This document shows positions 33,199 through 33,208 of a DNA stretch of 33,208 bases, one piece after another. The DNA comes from CAYRZL01 sp964428795 (lineage in GTDB: Bacteria; Bacillota; Clostridia; Lachnospirales; Lachnospiraceae), in the NCBI GenBank assembly GCA_964428795.1, contig CAYRZL010000020.1, forward strand, positions 1 through 33,208, read 5' to 3'. Both the position numbers and the translations under genes were made by a program. The first letter of the stretch is position 1. Every line of letters begins with the position of its first letter. A model generated the notes under the pieces. It was given only the letters and a program-made list of their open reading frames with translations, made no database searches and was not told the origin of the DNA.

Positions 33199-33208
33199 AT
33201 GGTACAAT
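33199..33208 (+). CDS. Start of a gene cut by the window edge
   Basis: ATG GTA CAA at 33199 follows GAGGA at 33189-33193 and a good promoter. Only three codons are visible, so no product can be named. Confidence 0.35.

Noticed and set aside
1..33208. CRISPR arrays, tRNA or rRNA genes, insertion sequences
   Set aside because: No regularly spaced repeats, no cloverleaf other than the tmRNA ends, and no transposase frames were seen on either strand.

Overview
The window looks like chromosome of a gut Lachnospiraceae-type Firmicute (Blautia/Ruminococcus/Dorea-like). The grounds are strong AGGAGG ribosome sites, moderate GC, class II GalT, CUT1 sugar transporters without their own ATPase, and the secG-rnr-smpB-ssrA neighbourhood. 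The assignment is by protein style only; no search was run.

Layout. 1-4443: glycolysis (3' end of gap, then pgk, tpiA, gpmI) followed by a small YbjQ-family gene. 4598-8547: a purine operon (purC, purF, purB) between a good promoter and a strong terminator. 8556-13900: a Leloir galactose operon (galK, galT, galE), a small membrane protein and an AraC-family regulator. 13884-22368: two paralogous carbohydrate ABC transporter operons (lipoprotein plus two permeases each) pointing away from each other, with a tyrosine recombinase gene between them; the leftward operon ends in an internally deleted lipoprotein gene. 22399-24521: a GH42 beta-galactosidase. 24557-27039: an unusual enolase with a hairpin over its start codon, and a membrane-anchored alpha/beta hydrolase. 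27048-32958: secG, rnr, smpB, a GH36 alpha-galactosidase and ssrA (tmRNA). 32959-33208: a decayed Ku fragment and a promoter for a gene starting at the window edge.

Working together. Beta- and alpha-galactosides imported by the transporters would be cleaved by the GH42 and GH36 enzymes. Galactose would pass through GalK/GalT/GalE into the glycolytic genes at the left end.

Main discovery. The recombinase gene and the divergent control region beside it (17589-19200, 1612 bp) are bounded by a perfect 57-bp inverted repeat (17532-17588 and 19201-19257). The repeat lies inside the signal-peptide codons of the two divergent lipoprotein genes. The rest of those genes has diverged widely. In the orientation shown, only the right-hand operon has a promoter, a Shine-Dalgarno and the full MKKK start; the left-hand one begins at an ATG made at the repeat edge with no usable ribosome site. 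Flipping the segment would exchange these ends in frame. I infer a self-contained DNA inversion switch that chooses which of two sugar transporters is made. Inversion itself cannot be shown from one sequence.
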